From Deinococcus sp. (GTDB lineage Bacteria; Deinococcota; Deinococci; Deinococcales; Deinococcaceae), in the NCBI GenBank assembly GCA_028287665.1, contig JAQBPF010000348.1, forward strand, positions 1 to 7,257: 7,257 bases of DNA, in the 5' to 3' direction. The first letter of the stretch is position 1. The number at the start of each line of letters is the position of its first letter. The notes below the pieces were generated by a model, which had not been told where the DNA came from, searched no databases, and saw only the letters and a program-made list of their open reading frames with translations. The position numbers were made by a program, and so were the translations under genes. This document shows, piece by piece, positions 5,791-7,257 of the stretch.

Positions 5791-6464
5791 TGCCCGGCTC
5801 TGGCGGCGGGCCAGGAGCCCTGCTGGGCAGCGCCCTGACCGAAGCGAGCTACAGCACCAATACCGCCAACGCTCTGATTCATCTGTACCGCGCCGAGGTC
5901 GGCAAAATGACGGCCTACCGCCAGCGGCTCGATATGACCACCAATTGGTCGGTCGTGACCACAGCGGGCCTCGCGTCGTTTGCGTTGGGCGATCCCAACA
6001 ACAGTCACGCCACCTTCCTGTTTGCCATGTTCATGAATTATTTTTTCCTGCGGTTGGAGGCCCGGCGGTTTCGCAGTTTCGAGATTGCCCATCACCGGGT
6101 ACGGATTATGGAACGCTTTTTTTATCCAGCCATGTTGGGCGACAAGGTGGATACAGGCTGGCACCAGTTGTTGCTGGCTGAACTGAGCAAGCCCCGCAGC
6201 CCCATGAGCCGCGCCGATGCGCTGGGCTGGCGGCTGAACCGCAATTATCTGTGGATTTATACGGCGGTGCTGTTTGCCTGGTTTGCCAAGCTGGATCTCA
6301 GCCAACCCAAAGGCTGGTCATTGGAATTTCCGGACGCATTGGCCCTGGCTGACATCGGCAATTTTCCGGGCTGGCTGGTCTTTGCAGGCATCACCGTGTT
6401 TTACACCCACCTGATTGTGCTGGCCGTCCGTGCAGCGCGCACTTATCCCCTCGAAGAAGGGTGA
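5790..6464 (+). CDS. DUF2270 domain membrane protein
   Basis: A 224-aa protein matching the DUF2270 family, whose function is unknown. The conserved core begins at [21 protein letters not shown] (24-44), a soluble helix ahead of two close hydrophobic segments, [15 protein letters not shown] (53-67) and [14 protein letters not shown] (74-87), which lead into the basic [21 protein letters not shown]. Two more hydrophobic segments are [14 protein letters not shown] (153-166) and [20 protein letters not shown] (194-213). It is therefore likely an inner-membrane protein with four helices and a positively charged cytoplasmic loop. The ATG at 5790 overlaps the stop of a short leaderless ORF; the residues before about 20 ([13 protein letters not shown]) are low-complexity, so the exact N-terminus is uncertain. 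It converges with the phosphatidyltransferase gene, 28 bp apart, with no clear terminator between. Confidence 0.82.
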   Translation: MPGSGGGPGALLGSALTEASYSTNTANALIHLYRAEVGKMTAYRQRLDMTTNWSVVTTAGLASFALGDPNNSHATFLFAMFMNYFFLRLEARRFRSFEIAHHRVRIMERFFYPAMLGDKVDTGWHQLLLAELSKPRSPMSRADALGWRLNRNYLWIYTAVLFAWFAKLDLSQPKGWSLEFPDALALADIGNFPGWLVFAGITVFYTHLIVLAVRAARTYPLEEG

Positions 6465-6492
6465 GGATTCCGGCAGGGGCGCTGCTTGGAAG

Positions 6493-7257
6493 CTAGGGCG
6501 TGCGTTCTACGCGCTGTTCACGCCACAGCTGGAGGCCTACCAACAACGCGGCCTGCACCAGCAAGCTGGCCGGGTAGAGGCGCGGGCGGCCCAGCAGCAA
6601 ACAGGCTCCCAGCCCCAGCAGTTGGGTGCTGAGGCCCAAGTTGGCGGCAACTCCGGTGATGATCTGAGGGGTATAAGAAACGCGCTGCGCTGAGGTCGGA
6701 GTCTGCCCTGTGCGGGCCACCAGACGCCGCTCGAACACTGCCCCCAACAGCCTTTCCTGCGGCACGAAATAGGCTGCATACACGGCTTTGAGGGCGGCCA
6801 ACACCCGCGGATCGTCTCCGGTTTGGGCGGGCGCGGCCCGGAATTCTTCGCTCCGTGCAGCGCGGTAGTCGCGCTCCCACAGGTAATCTACCGTGAGGAT
6901 CAGGCTTTGCAGGATCGTCAGGGGGATGCCCCAGCGCCCCACCAATGCCAGATTCAGCGCGGCGTTGACCACCAGATCCATTTCGGTGTCCAGATAGCGT
7001 CCCGTTTCGGTGGTCTGTCCGGTAGCGCGGGCCAATTGGCCGTCCAGATTGTCCAGCACAGTCTTTACCTGAAGCAGCAGCGCTGGCGTCAGCCTTCCTC
7101 CGTGCCGGATGGAGTGGGCCGCATACAGACCCAACGCCGTGTGAAACAGCACCAGATGGGCCGGATTCACACCCCGGCGGGCAAAAGGGACTATCAATCT
7201 TTGCGCCCTTGGCCGGAAAACCAGCTCAGACGCCCACTCTATGCGGGGGCGGGGTTT
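6493..7257 (-). CDS. CDP-alcohol phosphatidyltransferase family protein, 5' end outside window
   Basis: The frame is open from the window edge (7257) to the TAG at 6493-6495, giving 254 visible residues. The TTG at 7197-7195 is internal: coding continues upstream as [19 protein letters not shown], which joins smoothly to [10 protein letters not shown]. The full CDP-alcohol transferase signature DG-x2-AR-x8-G-x3-D-x3-D is present: [11 protein letters not shown] and D between 7053 and 6976, with every metal- and CDP-binding residue in place. The protein should be an integral membrane enzyme that moves a phosphatidyl or phospho-alcohol group from a CDP-linked donor to an alcohol acceptor; the acceptor cannot be told. 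Hydrophobic segments lie at [67 protein letters not shown] and [16 protein letters not shown]. It faces the DUF2270 gene tail to tail. Confidence 0.9.
   Translation of the reverse strand, partial: KPRPRIEWASELVFRPRAQRLIVPFARRGVNPAHLVLFHTALGLYAAHSIRHGGRLTPALLLQVKTVLDNLDGQLARATGQTTETGRYLDTEMDLVVNAALNLALVGRWGIPLTILQSLILTVDYLWERDYRAARSEEFRAAPAQTGDDPRVLAALKAVYAAYFVPQERLLGAVFERRLVARTGQTPTSAQRVSYTPQIITGVAANLGLSTQLLGLGACLLLGRPRLYPASLLVQAALLVGLQLWREQRVERTP

Overview
The window looks like chromosomal DNA from a GC-rich bacterium, most likely Deinococcus or a close relative. This rests on gene content (a DUF2270 membrane protein, a GH130 glycoside phosphorylase-like protein, an atypical DNA polymerase III delta-prime) and on two genes whose ATG lies 6 nt after a TANNNT -10 box with no room for a ribosome binding site. 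That leaderless arrangement is common in Deinococcus. The genus call is inference; no rRNA or marker gene is present.

Layout. 1-440 (+) is the C-terminal part of a calcineurin-like metallophosphoesterase. 488-1492 (+) is holB, the DNA polymerase III delta-prime clamp-loader subunit. 1590-2252 (+) is a glyoxalase II-like metallo-beta-lactamase-fold hydrolase with a leaderless promoter. 2359-3324 (+) is a GH130 protein with a strong Shine-Dalgarno and a 15-bp palindrome upstream. 3342-4314 is a 973-bp IS5-family insertion sequence with 25-bp perfect terminal inverted repeats and a frame-interrupted transposase. 4383-5584 (+) is an LtrA-family membrane protein split by a one-base frameshift. After a terminator-like hairpin, 5743-5790 is a possible 15-codon leaderless ORF whose stop overlaps the start of a DUF2270 membrane protein (5790-6464, +). 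6493-7257 (-) is a convergent CDP-alcohol phosphatidyltransferase that runs off the right edge.

The genes do not form one pathway: clamp loading, thiol-ester or related hydrolysis, mannoside metabolism and membrane functions lie side by side, mostly as separate transcription units. There is no gap over 300 bases without a gene.

The most unusual part is the insertion sequence and its right-hand neighbour. The transposase gene is dense in perfect inverted repeats, one of which spans the exact frameshift point. The IS has no clear target-site duplication. The next gene, ltrA, is broken in the same sense (one base short). I found no convincing new defence or mobile system; the best leads are the palindrome-rich IS, the leaderless short ORF ahead of DUF2270, and the operator-like site ahead of the GH130 gene.
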